A program made the translations under genes and the position numbers. This document shows, one piece after another, positions 1 through 5,805 of a DNA stretch of 9,450 nucleotides (the stretch's first letter is position 1; every line of letters begins with the position of its first letter). Origin of the DNA: DATJFX01 sp035495465 (lineage in GTDB: Bacteria; Patescibacteriota; Doudnabacteria; UBA920; O2-02-FULL-48-8); contig DATJFX010000017.1 of NCBI GenBank assembly GCA_035495465.1, positions 1 to 9,450 of the forward strand. Reading direction: 5' to 3'. The notes beneath the pieces are model-generated. The model did no database searches and was not told the DNA's origin. It was given only the letters and a program-made list of their open reading frames with translations.

Positions 1-315
1 ATGTAAAACTTCTATTAAATTTTTCTCACCAACTTTGATTTCCTTAAATTGGGATAAAATCGCTGGTTCGATTTCTTCTAAGGATCCGGGCCCTACTAAC
101 TGCTTAATGACATTATTGGAAATTTCTGAAGCATTTTCTAGCGGCAATCCCAATTGCCGAAAAGTATATTCAAAATCTTTAGTAACTTTTTGTTGAATTT
201 CGGGAGTATGCATCGCCGCTTCAATCCGATTTTTCATCACCGCCAACTCTTCTCTTTTCTCCAAAGATTTTTCTACATCTACTGGCGGAATACCATGAGG
301 TCTTAAATCTGTCAT
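1..315 (-). CDS. Unrecognised protein, N-terminal 105 residues (runs off the left edge)
   Basis: The reading frame starts with ATG at 315 and stays open to the window edge, so the C-terminus is missing. The product begins MTDLRPHGIPPVDVEKSLEK and is hydrophilic, rich in Glu and Lys and probably helical. I see no signal peptide, membrane segment or known motif, and I do not recognise the family. It is not the start of RuvB, the usual ruvA partner. The start lies only 4 nt after the ruvA stop and has no Shine-Dalgarno sequence, so it is probably co-transcribed with ruvA and translated by coupling. The proximity suggests a shared transcript but does not by itself indicate a role in recombination. 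The gene call is fairly secure because of the tight junction and uninterrupted frame. The function is unknown. Confidence 0.7.
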   Translation of the reverse strand, partial: MTDLRPHGIPPVDVEKSLEKREELAVMKNRIEAAMHTPEIQQKVTKDFEYTFRQLGLPLENASEISNNVIKQLVGPGSLEEIEPAILSQFKEIKVGEKNLIEVLH

Positions 316-319
316 TAAA

Positions 320-886
320 TTATTTATTTAAACTTTTGAGCGCGAGTTTAATTTTGGTTTGTAGATCTGCAGTATCTTTCGGCACGCTCTTTAAAGCCTC
401 ACGCGCTTCCTGCTCTTTGTAACCTAAAGCGATCAAAGCATCCATAGCATCGCTTTGCTCACGGGCAACTGGCGCAGCGGAAGCTTCGTCTTTTAGTTTG
501 GATTTCAGTTCTAAAATCACGCGTTCTGCAGTTTTTCGGCCAATTCCCGAGACTTTCGTAAAAACGGACGGATCTTCGGAAACTATGGCGGATTTGATCA
601 TATCTATCCCAGCTAAAGACATAATCCCTAAGCCAGATTTGGGTCCGACTCCCGAGACCGTGAGTAAAAGTTCGAAAAATTCAAGTTCCGGCATGGTGGA
701 AAAACCGTACAGAGTGATCTGATCTTCCCGCACATAAGTTAAAGTCAGCAAAGTCACTTCTTGGTTAAGTTTTATTTGCGCCCACAAAAGCGGGGTGATA
801 AAAACTTTGTACCCCACAGTGCCCGTATCAATAATTATATAATTGGCAGATTTGTGTGAAATCCTGCCCTTAATAGATCCGATCAT
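320..886 (-). CDS. ruvA: Holliday junction branch migration protein RuvA
   Basis: RuvA tetramers bind four-way DNA junctions and recruit the RuvB motor for branch migration in recombinational repair. The 188-residue product starts MIGSIKGRIS, the typical RuvA start, and is close to the usual length. Residues 1-62 form the OB-fold domain, including YVREDQITLYGF with the acidic pin pair E54/D55. Two helix-hairpin-helix motifs follow at about 75-90 (SGVGPKS) and 110-127 (SGIGRKTAERV), then a linker and a C-terminal three-helix domain (about 146-188) that would contact RuvB. The frame is open upstream to 937, but those extra 17 residues do not match the family, and the ATG at 886 lies exactly where a -10 box predicts the transcript start. 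RuvB and RuvC are not in the window. There is no SD. The gene behind it follows after 4 nt. Confidence 0.96.
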   Translation of the reverse strand: MIGSIKGRISHKSANYIIIDTGTVGYKVFITPLLWAQIKLNQEVTLLTLTYVREDQITLYGFSTMPELEFFELLLTVSGVGPKSGLGIMSLAGIDMIKSAIVSEDPSVFTKVSGIGRKTAERVILELKSKLKDEASAAPVAREQSDAMDALIALGYKEQEAREALKSVPKDTADLQTKIKLALKSLNK

Positions 887-898
887 AAAGTTATTATA
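887..898 (-). promoter_or_regulatory. Leaderless promoter of ruvA (-10 box TATAAT)
   Basis: On the minus strand a consensus TATAAT (898 to 893) is followed by exactly six bases and then the A of the ruvA ATG at 886. With standard sigma-70 spacing, transcription would begin on the start codon itself, giving an mRNA with no 5' leader. No SD is present, which agrees. The -35 region falls in the T-run of the preceding terminator and matches the TTGACA consensus poorly. Confidence 0.65.
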
Positions 899-912
899 CG
901 GAAATCTTAGAT

Positions 913-941
913 AATAAAAAAGGCTGGCCAAAGGCACAACC
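913..941 (-). terminator. Intrinsic terminator of the secreted-protein gene
   Basis: Read on the minus strand, the bases from 941 to 933 (GGTTGTGCC) pair with those from 929 to 922 (GGCCAGCC) around a TTT loop. One bulged T and one G-T pair interrupt the stem. Six T residues follow at once (921-916). The hairpin starts inside the stop codon of the secreted-protein gene, so that gene is its own transcription unit and ruvA needs the separate promoter seen just downstream. Confidence 0.7.
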
Positions 942-1759
942 TATTTCCTAAACGCTATGGACAATCCCAGCACGCTAACTCCATCCTGACTCTGAGCTAG
1001 TAAATCTGTCACTTGAGGCAGGCGCAGGTTGGCGATATTCAGGAACAAACCCGCGGACTTGAGCGTTCCGGGAAATCGAAAGTCTTTCAGTCGGATGCTC
1101 ATGCCCCAAGTGTTCCCAACCCGAAATTCTTTTTGGTGAACGCCGATTCGATTTACGACCACCAAAACACCAGGACCGAAAAGAAAAACTCGATCACCGA
1201 TTTGCGCCAAGGTCAGATGCATACCCAGGACTCCATGAAAAGTCGCACGATTGTCTAGCGGAGTCCAGGCTACATCCAGGTGAAGATTGCGCAAAAACCA
1301 ACTCCAGAACTCACTTCCTTCCCCGACCGTAACAGGATGCACCGGGATAAAATCTGGAGGCTTGTCCTGAAGGTGGGCCATCCAATCATAATCTAACGTA
1401 TCCTGGTAAGGATCGCAGATCTCGGGATTGACCACTTGCATCTGCTCCAGCCGGCGGCAGTATGTTGCAATCCAGCCAGGCACTGTAGGCCTGACCCAGA
1501 CCGTATCTGTGAAGTAGTCGGAAAGGTATTTAGGGCCGCCCGGCGAACTGGGATTTTCAGATTTCCATCTGCGCCATTTTTTTTCCGCGGCCCACCATTT
1601 GTCAAATTCTTTCTGACAACTGATGGGTAAAATGGGATCTGACGCGCAATCAGTCAGAGCGGCTTTACCGTCTGAGGAAGACGTTAAAGCCTGGCCCTCG
1701 GCAGAAGCAGGATGGGTTGCAAATACTAGGACTAGGGCCAAAACACTGAAAAACCACAT
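941..1759 (-). CDS. Secreted, tryptophan-rich protein of unknown function
   Basis: The 272-residue product begins with a hydrophobic stretch (about residues 2-15) ending at an A18-S19-A20 signal-peptidase site. It is therefore probably exported, although its n-region has no Lys or Arg, which is unusual. The mature part has four Cys (38, 48, 101, 115) that could form two disulfides. It also has about a dozen Trp, including a dense W/K/R patch near 55-66. The C-terminal third looks rich in beta strands (about 172-270). I recognise no family or catalytic motif. The gene has its own promoter, a GGGGG-type SD and a terminator on its stop codon. Its base composition appears higher in G+C than its neighbours: 37 of 60 bases at 1441-1500, against 22 of 60 at 2341-2400 in uvrB. 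This may point to different ancestry, but short samples are weak evidence. The frame, signal peptide and SD make the gene itself convincing. Confidence 0.75.
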   Translation of the reverse strand: MWFFSVLALVLVFATHPASAEGQALTSSSDGKAALTDCASDPILPISCQKEFDKWWAAEKKWRRWKSENPSSPGGPKYLSDYFTDTVWVRPTVPGWIATYCRRLEQMQVVNPEICDPYQDTLDYDWMAHLQDKPPDFIPVHPVTVGEGSEFWSWFLRNLHLDVAWTPLDNRATFHGVLGMHLTLAQIGDRVFLFGPGVLVVVNRIGVHQKEFRVGNTWGMSIRLKDFRFPGTLKSAGLFLNIANLRLPQVTDLLAQSQDGVSVLGLSIAFRK

Positions 1760-1766
1760 GATCTTT

Positions 1767-1773
1767 CCCCCTT
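1767..1773 (-). promoter_or_regulatory. SD-like ribosome binding site of the secreted-protein gene
   Basis: AAGGGGG on the minus strand ends 7 nt before the ATG at 1759. It supports that start. It also sets this gene apart from most genes in the window, which lack an SD. Confidence 0.55.
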
Positions 1774-1786
1774 TAGTAGTTCAGCC

Positions 1787-1803
1787 CTCTATACTAGATA
1801 GAG
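1787..1803. repeat. Perfect inverted repeat between the divergent genes (candidate operator)
   Basis: CTCTAT-ACTAG-ATAGAG is a perfect 6-bp inverted repeat with a 5-bp centre. It covers the probable -10 box of the secreted-protein gene (TAGTAT, minus strand, 1796 to 1791). It also sits just upstream of the extended -10 of uvrB, roughly -39 to -23 from the predicted uvrB start point. A dimeric regulator bound here could affect both promoters. The regulator is unknown, and a chance palindrome in AT-rich DNA remains possible. Confidence 0.4.
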
Positions 1804-1810
1804 CTTACTT

Positions 1811-1826
1811 TGGTATAATAAACTTT
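1811..1826 (+). promoter_or_regulatory. Extended -10 promoter of uvrB
   Basis: TGGTATAAT (1811-1819) is a consensus -10 hexamer with the TGn extension, which can compensate for the absent -35 match. Transcription should start near 1826, giving a leader of about 35 nt that contains no recognisable SD before the uvrB ATG. No CTGT-N8-ACAG or Gram-positive-type SOS box is visible around it. Confidence 0.6.
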
Positions 1827-1860
1827 ACTCGCTTTACTTTCTCTGTGCAAGCTAAATACT

Positions 1861-3873
1861 ATGCCATTTAAACTCCAATCTGAATTCAAACCCTCTGGAG
1901 ATCAGCCGCAAGCAATTGAAAAACTGATCCAGGGTCTAGAAAAAAAATACCGGTACCAAACTCTGTTAGGAGTCACAGGCAGCGGCAAGACTTTTACCAT
2001 GGCCAATGTCATCCAAAAAATCCAGAAACCAACCCTGATAATTTCTCATAACAAAACCTTGGCTGCCCAGTTGGCGGCGGAGTTCCAAGATTTTTTCCCA
2101 GACAATGCAGTGCATTATTTCGTTTCTTACTATGACTACTACCAGCCAGAGGCATACATTCCCCGCTCGGATACGTATATTGAAAAAGAAACTGAGATCA
2201 ATGAAGAAATAGACAAGCTCCGGAACGCAGCCACGCAAAGCTTACTCACTAGAAAAGATGTGTTGATCGTAGCTTCTGTGTCATGTATTTATGGCTTGGG
2301 CAATCCGAGTAATTATTTGGAATTAGCTATTCCGTTAGCGGTCGGCAAAAGTATTAAACGGGATAAATTCTTAAGACGTCTTACAGATCTTCAGTTTGTG
2401 CGCAATGATATGAATCCTACCCGCGGCACATTTCGAATCCGCGGCGATGTCGTGGAGCTTATTCCAGCTTCGGCGGATAAAATTATCCGCTTGGACTTTG
2501 ACGGCGACACTTTAGAGAAAATTTCCGAACATGATCCGCTTACGGGAGCGGATTTTGGCACTCGATCCGAGTACACGATCTTCCCGGCCAAGCATTTCGT
2601 GACCCCGCGAGAAAAATTAGTCGGCGCAGTGGAAGAAATCCGCCAAGAATTAGCCGGGCAAATTAAAAAATTCAAAAAACAGGATAAATTAATCGAAGCC
2701 CAGCGAATTGAACAGCGAACGAATTTTGATATTGAGATGATGTTAGAGACTGGTTATGTCTCAGGTATTGAAAACTACTCTAGAATTTTAGACGGCCGCT
2801 CAGCCGGAGATCCGCCTTCCACGCTTTTGGACTATTTTCCCGATGATTTTCTGCTGTTTATCGACGAATCCCACATGACGCTGCCGCAAATTGGCGGGAT
2901 GTACAATGGTGACCAAGCCCGCAAGAAAAACTTGGTGGATTATGGTTTTCGTCTTCCTTCGGCTATGGATAACCGGCCGTTAAAGTTTGAAGAATTTGAG
3001 AAAAAAATCGATCAAACGATTTTTGTCTCAGCCACGCCTGATAAAGAACGGGAGTTAAAAGTTTCCAAGCAAGTGGCCGAACAAATCATCCGTCCCACCG
3101 GTCTACTCGATCCAGAAATTGAAATCCGGCCCACGAAAAATCAAGTCGATGATCTCATGGAAGAAGTCAGAAAGCGCGTCAATCCTGCAAAGGGCGAAAA
3201 ACAGCGGGTGCTGGTCACGACTCTGACGAAAAACATGGCCGAAGAGTTAGCAAATTATTTAACGGAGTTTGGGATTAAAGTTCATTATCTGCATTCGGAT
3301 GTGGAAACTTTAGAGCGTCTGGAAATTCTGCGGGATCTTCGCTTAGGAGTTTATGATGTGATTGTCGGGATTAATTTACTTCGCGAAGGTTTGGATTTAC
3401 CCGAAGTTTCCTTGGTGGCCATTTTAGATGCGGACAAAGAAGGGTTTTTGCGCTCAGAAACTTCACTGATCCAAACCATGGGCCGCGCCGCTCGGCATAT
3501 CGATGGCCATGTCATTATGTATGCGGATAAAATTACTGGATCTATGAAGCGCGCCATGGATGAAGTGACTCGTCGCCGAAAAATTCAGGAAGATTATAAT
3601 AAAAAACATAACATCACCCCTCAAGGTATCGCTAAAGCCATTAAAGAAAGTCGATTGGCAGGGAAAAAAGTAGAAGAGGAGCAAAAAGAAGAAGTAGATA
3701 AGATCAACTTAGCGAAAATGACCAAGCAGGAAATCGCATACCTAATCGAAGAGCTCAGAGATCAGATGGATTTGGCTTCGCGCAATCTCGACTTCGAAAA
3801 AGCCGCCCAGCTGCGGGACGAGATTAAAGCCATTCGCGACAAACAGCGAATGAAAAAACATAAGTTTAAATGA
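1861..3873 (+). CDS. uvrB: Excinuclease ABC subunit B (UvrB)
   Basis: UvrB is the damage-verifying helicase-like subunit of nucleotide excision repair. UvrA loads it on DNA, and it then recruits UvrC for the incisions. The 670-residue product has the full-length family layout. Walker A GVTGSGKT is at 37-44. The aromatic beta-hairpin that inserts into DNA is around 90-99 (YYDYYQPEAY). The Walker B/DESH box is at 335-338. VSATP and the helicase motif QTMGRAARH (538-546, with R542 and R545) follow. The C-terminal UVR domain (about 622-660) contacts UvrC. All key residues I can place are present, so the protein should be active. The ATG at 1861 gives the usual N-terminus (FKLQSEFKPSGDQPQAI), but no SD precedes it. 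The gene is divergent from the secreted-protein gene and upstream of rpsT. Its TGA stop is part of a hairpin. Confidence 0.98.
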   Translation: MPFKLQSEFKPSGDQPQAIEKLIQGLEKKYRYQTLLGVTGSGKTFTMANVIQKIQKPTLIISHNKTLAAQLAAEFQDFFPDNAVHYFVSYYDYYQPEAYIPRSDTYIEKETEINEEIDKLRNAATQSLLTRKDVLIVASVSCIYGLGNPSNYLELAIPLAVGKSIKRDKFLRRLTDLQFVRNDMNPTRGTFRIRGDVVELIPASADKIIRLDFDGDTLEKISEHDPLTGADFGTRSEYTIFPAKHFVTPREKLVGAVEEIRQELAGQIKKFKKQDKLIEAQRIEQRTNFDIEMMLETGYVSGIENYSRILDGRSAGDPPSTLLDYFPDDFLLFIDESHMTLPQIGGMYNGDQARKKNLVDYGFRLPSAMDNRPLKFEEFEKKIDQTIFVSATPDKERELKVSKQVAEQIIRPTGLLDPEIEIRPTKNQVDDLMEEVRKRVNPAKGEKQRVLVTTLTKNMAEELANYLTEFGIKVHYLHSDVETLERLEILRDLRLGVYDVIVGINLLREGLDLPEVSLVAILDADKEGFLRSETSLIQTMGRAARHIDGHVIMYADKITGSMKRAMDEVTRRRKIQEDYNKKHNITPQGIAKAIKESRLAGKKVEEEQKEEVDKINLAKMTKQEIAYLIEELRDQMDLASRNLDFEKAAQLRDEIKAIRDKQRMKKHKFK

Positions 3874-3905
3874 CGCGAAGCGTCATCCCAGACTTGATCC
3901 GGGAT
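3871..3905. repeat. Tandem hairpin repeat, dispersed-palindrome (REP-like) type
   Basis: Two hairpins share a base. TGACGC-GAA-GCGTCA (3871-3885) is perfect and includes the uvrB stop codon. ATCCCAGA-CTTGA-TCCGGGAT (3885-3905) has one A-C mismatch. The second arm resembles the short 'CATCCC...GGGATCC' intergenic palindromes common in many bacterial genomes. No T-run follows, so it is not a classical terminator, although it may stabilise the uvrB mRNA 3' end. Only one copy is visible, so membership of a dispersed family is inferred. Confidence 0.55.
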
Positions 3906-3929
3906 CCATAATCTGCTATCCTTTCTAGG
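3894..3929 (+). promoter_or_regulatory. Probable rpsT promoter
   Basis: TTGATC (3894-3899) and TATCCT (3917-3922) are separated by 17 bp, with a TGC extension directly before the -10. Each hexamer matches consensus at four of six positions. Start would be near 3929, with a leader of about 57 nt. The -35 box lies in the loop and descending arm of the second hairpin, so the repeat may supply promoter DNA. Confidence 0.45.
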
Positions 3930-3985
3930 CAAATCGGTTGCGTGTCGCGCTGAGGAGCATCAAATTTTTAAACCTTAACTACCCA

Positions 3986-4240
3986 ATGCCTAACACTAAA
4001 TCTGCCATTAAGGCAGCTCGTCAAAATCTGAAACGTCGAGTTGTAAACGTCAAAGCTTTGGAAGCAATTCGAAAAGCTACGAAAATTGTCCGCAAAGCTG
4101 CTACGAAAGCTGATGGAGAAAAAGCTCTGACCGGTGTATTCGCCGCTTTAGATAAAGCTGCTAAGAAAAATATTATTCATAAAAACAATGCCAATCGCCA
4201 TAAATCAAGATTGGCAAAAATGGTAGCCAAGCTGAAATAG
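3986..4240 (+). CDS. rpsT: 30S ribosomal protein S20
   Basis: S20 is a small, strongly basic primary 16S rRNA-binding protein of the 30S subunit. The 84-residue product has the family start MPNTKSAIKAARQN, many Lys/Arg residues, and the conserved C-terminal stretch IIHKNNANRHKSRL. The length is normal. An open frame continues upstream to a TTG at 3938, but those 16 residues do not belong to S20, so the ATG at 3986 is the start. The only SD-like sequence, GAGGAG at 3952-3957, is 28 nt away and too far to act directly on this ATG. S20 leaders are autoregulated in E. coli, and the roughly 57-nt leader here could have a similar role, but I see no specific structure that proves it. A strong terminator follows the stop after 7 nt. 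Confidence 0.96.
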   Translation: MPNTKSAIKAARQNLKRRVVNVKALEAIRKATKIVRKAATKADGEKALTGVFAALDKAAKKNIIHKNNANRHKSRLAKMVAKLK

Positions 4241-4247
4241 CTAAACT

Positions 4248-4281
4248 AAAAACCGCCCGGTCGTATGACTGGGCGGTTTTT
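4248..4281. terminator. Strong bidirectional terminator between rpsT and the convergent operon
   Basis: A 15-bp stem (4248-4262 with 4267-4281, one G-T pair, GC-rich core CCGCCC/GGGCGG) closes a GTAT loop. The stem is flanked by A-run and T-run arms, so both strands show a hairpin followed by T residues. It would stop rpsT transcription from the left and the minus-strand operon from the right. It overlaps the stop codon of the MTH1-like gene. Confidence 0.9.
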
Positions 4282-4744
4282 ATATTTCTATAATTTCAAA
4301 TTTTTCTACTGTGGCATTGTCTGGGCCGAAATAAAATTGGCCTTTAAATTTTTTGCCAGTTAAAACTTTCGGTAGCCAATGTTTATCATCATCCCACATT
4401 TGATCATATGGGATTTCTGAAAATTTAAACCATTGCGGCCGCATTTCTTCAGTTTCAATAGGCTCTCCTTGCCACTTGTAACATAAAAATAATCTGACGG
4501 TTAGATCCCATTCTGGTTTATGAGGAAAATAAAAATCCCAATCCGCTTTATGGTCTAAATCTCGAGGGTCAATCTTCACGCTAATCTCTTCTTCAGTCTC
4601 CCTCACTGCTGCTTGCTCAATAGTTTCTCCTATTTCAACTTTTCCGCCAGTGCCGTTCCATTTACCCATGCCAAACCCGCGCTTTTTCATGGCGAGTAAA
4701 ATCTGGTCTTCTTTCAAAAGCAAACAAAGCGTCGTTTGCTTCAT
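4280..4744 (-). CDS. MTH1-like NUDIX hydrolase (oxidised purine nucleoside triphosphatase)
   Basis: NUDIX enzymes of the MTH1/NUDT1 type hydrolyse 8-oxo-dGTP and 2-OH-dATP to monophosphates, preventing mutagenic incorporation. The 154-residue product carries the NUDIX box at 34-56 (G34, E40, R48 E49, E52 E53), although the usual late Gly is Ser55. It also resembles human MTH1 outside the box. KKRGFGMGKWNGTGGKV matches the MTH1 pocket with F24, W29 and N30 (MTH1 N33). EMRPQWF is present, as is MWDDD with W117, D119 and D120, the MTH1 base-recognition residues at the same numbers. Substrate use on oxidised purines is therefore a reasoned inference. The ATG overlaps the upstream stop (TAATG), so translation is probably coupled. 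It is the last gene of the minus-strand operon, and its stop lies in the terminator. Confidence 0.9.
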   Translation of the reverse strand: MKQTTLCLLLKEDQILLAMKKRGFGMGKWNGTGGKVEIGETIEQAAVRETEEEISVKIDPRDLDHKADWDFYFPHKPEWDLTVRLFLCYKWQGEPIETEEMRPQWFKFSEIPYDQMWDDDKHWLPKVLTGKKFKGQFYFGPDNATVEKFEIIEI

Positions 4745-5286
4745 TATTTTATTTTTCCTAGATGCTCTTTGGATAGATACAAAGCTGTATACCTTGCTTG
4801 CTCAAGCGAAACCATAATATCATCGATAGACGCCAAAGATAATATGTCATAAGAATCCTTTTCCAACAATGGAACTTGTAATCCATACTGCTCACTCATT
4901 CTTTTAGCAGCCCCTACAAAGCTCACTGCTGTTCGCCAACTCTCAGCAGTCATACTTTCTGATTTTATCTGCTCTATTATTTTGGCTGTATCGGGTTGAT
5001 AACCATTACGGGCATGTTGAGCGAATTCTTGCAATGAAATTCTTTGACTGCTCAATGTATTCCATACTCGGTTGTAATCTAATTCTGCTTTTACAGCTTC
5101 TTTTTTTAGATTATCAAAATCTACCTTAAACTCTTTGCTTTCCAACTCTTTGATGCCACTAAGAACTGCTTCCCCTTCATTATGCAGGTCGGTATAATAC
5201 GCTACGTCCTCTATTGCCTCGTCAGATTTGGCGCGGCTAATTTCCATCTTTCTTACCTCTTCAGGGCTCAATGTTTCTGGGTTCAT
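4744..5286 (-). CDS. Unrecognised soluble helical protein
   Basis: The 180-residue product starts MNPETLSPEEVRKMEISRAK. It is rich in Glu, Lys, Ala and Ser, has no Cys, and has no signal peptide or membrane segment. Charged heptad-like stretches at about 35-85 suggest helices or a short coiled coil. I recognise no domain. It lies between the pyrophosphatase gene (24-nt gap) and the MTH1-like gene (TAATG overlap), so it belongs to the operon and is probably translated together with the latter. A TATAAA-like sequence at 5310 to 5305 might give an internal start point, but evidence is thin and there is no SD. The coupling and clean frame make the gene real. Its role, perhaps connected to nucleotide metabolism through context alone, is unknown. 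Confidence 0.75.
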   Translation of the reverse strand: MNPETLSPEEVRKMEISRAKSDEAIEDVAYYTDLHNEGEAVLSGIKELESKEFKVDFDNLKKEAVKAELDYNRVWNTLSSQRISLQEFAQHARNGYQPDTAKIIEQIKSESMTAESWRTAVSFVGAAKRMSEQYGLQVPLLEKDSYDILSLASIDDIMVSLEQARYTALYLSKEHLGKIK

Positions 5287-5310
5287 ATATTTAACTTAAT
5301 GATGTTTATA

Positions 5311-5805
5311 CTATAACAGGGATTTTTTAATCTCAGCAACTGCCTGATCTTTATCTTCAAATCCGATTATTTCAATCTTTTTTTGTTTTTGTCGTCCTAT
5401 TTCAGTATAAAAATCTTTAAATCTTTGCCACTCTGCATCTTTAAGGTCCTGAATATTTTGTAATTTTTCAGTTTCTGAACAATCTACCGGAACTGCTACG
5501 ACCTTGTGATCTTCCTGCCCACGATCTAGTTGTTTAATAATCCCGATTGGCCGGCAAAGCACCACAGCCCCTGATTCTAGGGTTGGTCCTAATACTATTA
5601 CATCCAAAGTATCCCCATCCTGCGCTTTAGTTTGGGGAATAAATCCATAGTTAAAAAAATATTTAAAGCCGTCAGTAAATATAAAATCAACCACAATTTG
5701 ATCTGTGGCTTCATCATATTCAAATTTCTTTTCACTGCCTTTCGGAATTTCAATTACCACGTTAAATTCCTCAGGCTTACCCAATGGCGTATCTTTTAAA
5801 CTCAT
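5311..5805 (-). CDS. ppa: Family I inorganic pyrophosphatase
   Basis: This cytoplasmic enzyme hydrolyses pyrophosphate to phosphate with Mg2+ and pulls polymerase and activation reactions forward. The 164-residue product is slightly shorter than E. coli PPase (about 175). It has VVIEIPKGS, the FNYGFIP segment, the metal-binding signature DGDTLD (D63, D65, D68) and DRGQEDHK (D94, D99, K101). Two phosphate-contact positions differ from E. coli by my hand alignment: R43 becomes F41, and K142 becomes T134 after the conserved Tyr (Y133). I believe some divergent bacterial subfamilies also lack the Arg, so this need not mean loss of activity. The chosen ATG overlaps the polA stop as ATGA. A start 9 codons upstream is possible, but it only adds residues inside polA. 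Pairing with polA makes sense because DNA synthesis releases pyrophosphate. Confidence 0.94.
   Translation of the reverse strand: MSLKDTPLGKPEEFNVVIEIPKGSEKKFEYDEATDQIVVDFIFTDGFKYFFNYGFIPQTKAQDGDTLDVIVLGPTLESGAVVLCRPIGIIKQLDRGQEDHKVVAVPVDCSETEKLQNIQDLKDAEWQRFKDFYTEIGRQKQKKIEIIGFEDKDQAVAEIKKSLL

Noticed and set aside
498..722. Open frame antisense to ruvA
   Set aside because: It is a shadow of the conserved ruvA coding sequence with no SD, promoter or recognisable product. The same holds for the other antisense frames within uvrB, polA and the secreted-protein gene.
887..937. Longer ruvA start (17 extra residues)
   Set aside because: The added residues overlap the promoter and terminator signals and do not match the RuvA N-terminus, which begins MIGSIKG at 886.
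1800..1860. LexA/SOS box upstream of uvrB
   Set aside because: CTGT occurs at 1843-1846 but has no ACAG partner at the right distance, and no Gram-positive-type box is present.
3938..3985. TTG start for rpsT in frame with the SD-like GAGGAG
   Set aside because: GAGGAG lies downstream of the TTG, and the extra 16 residues are not part of S20.
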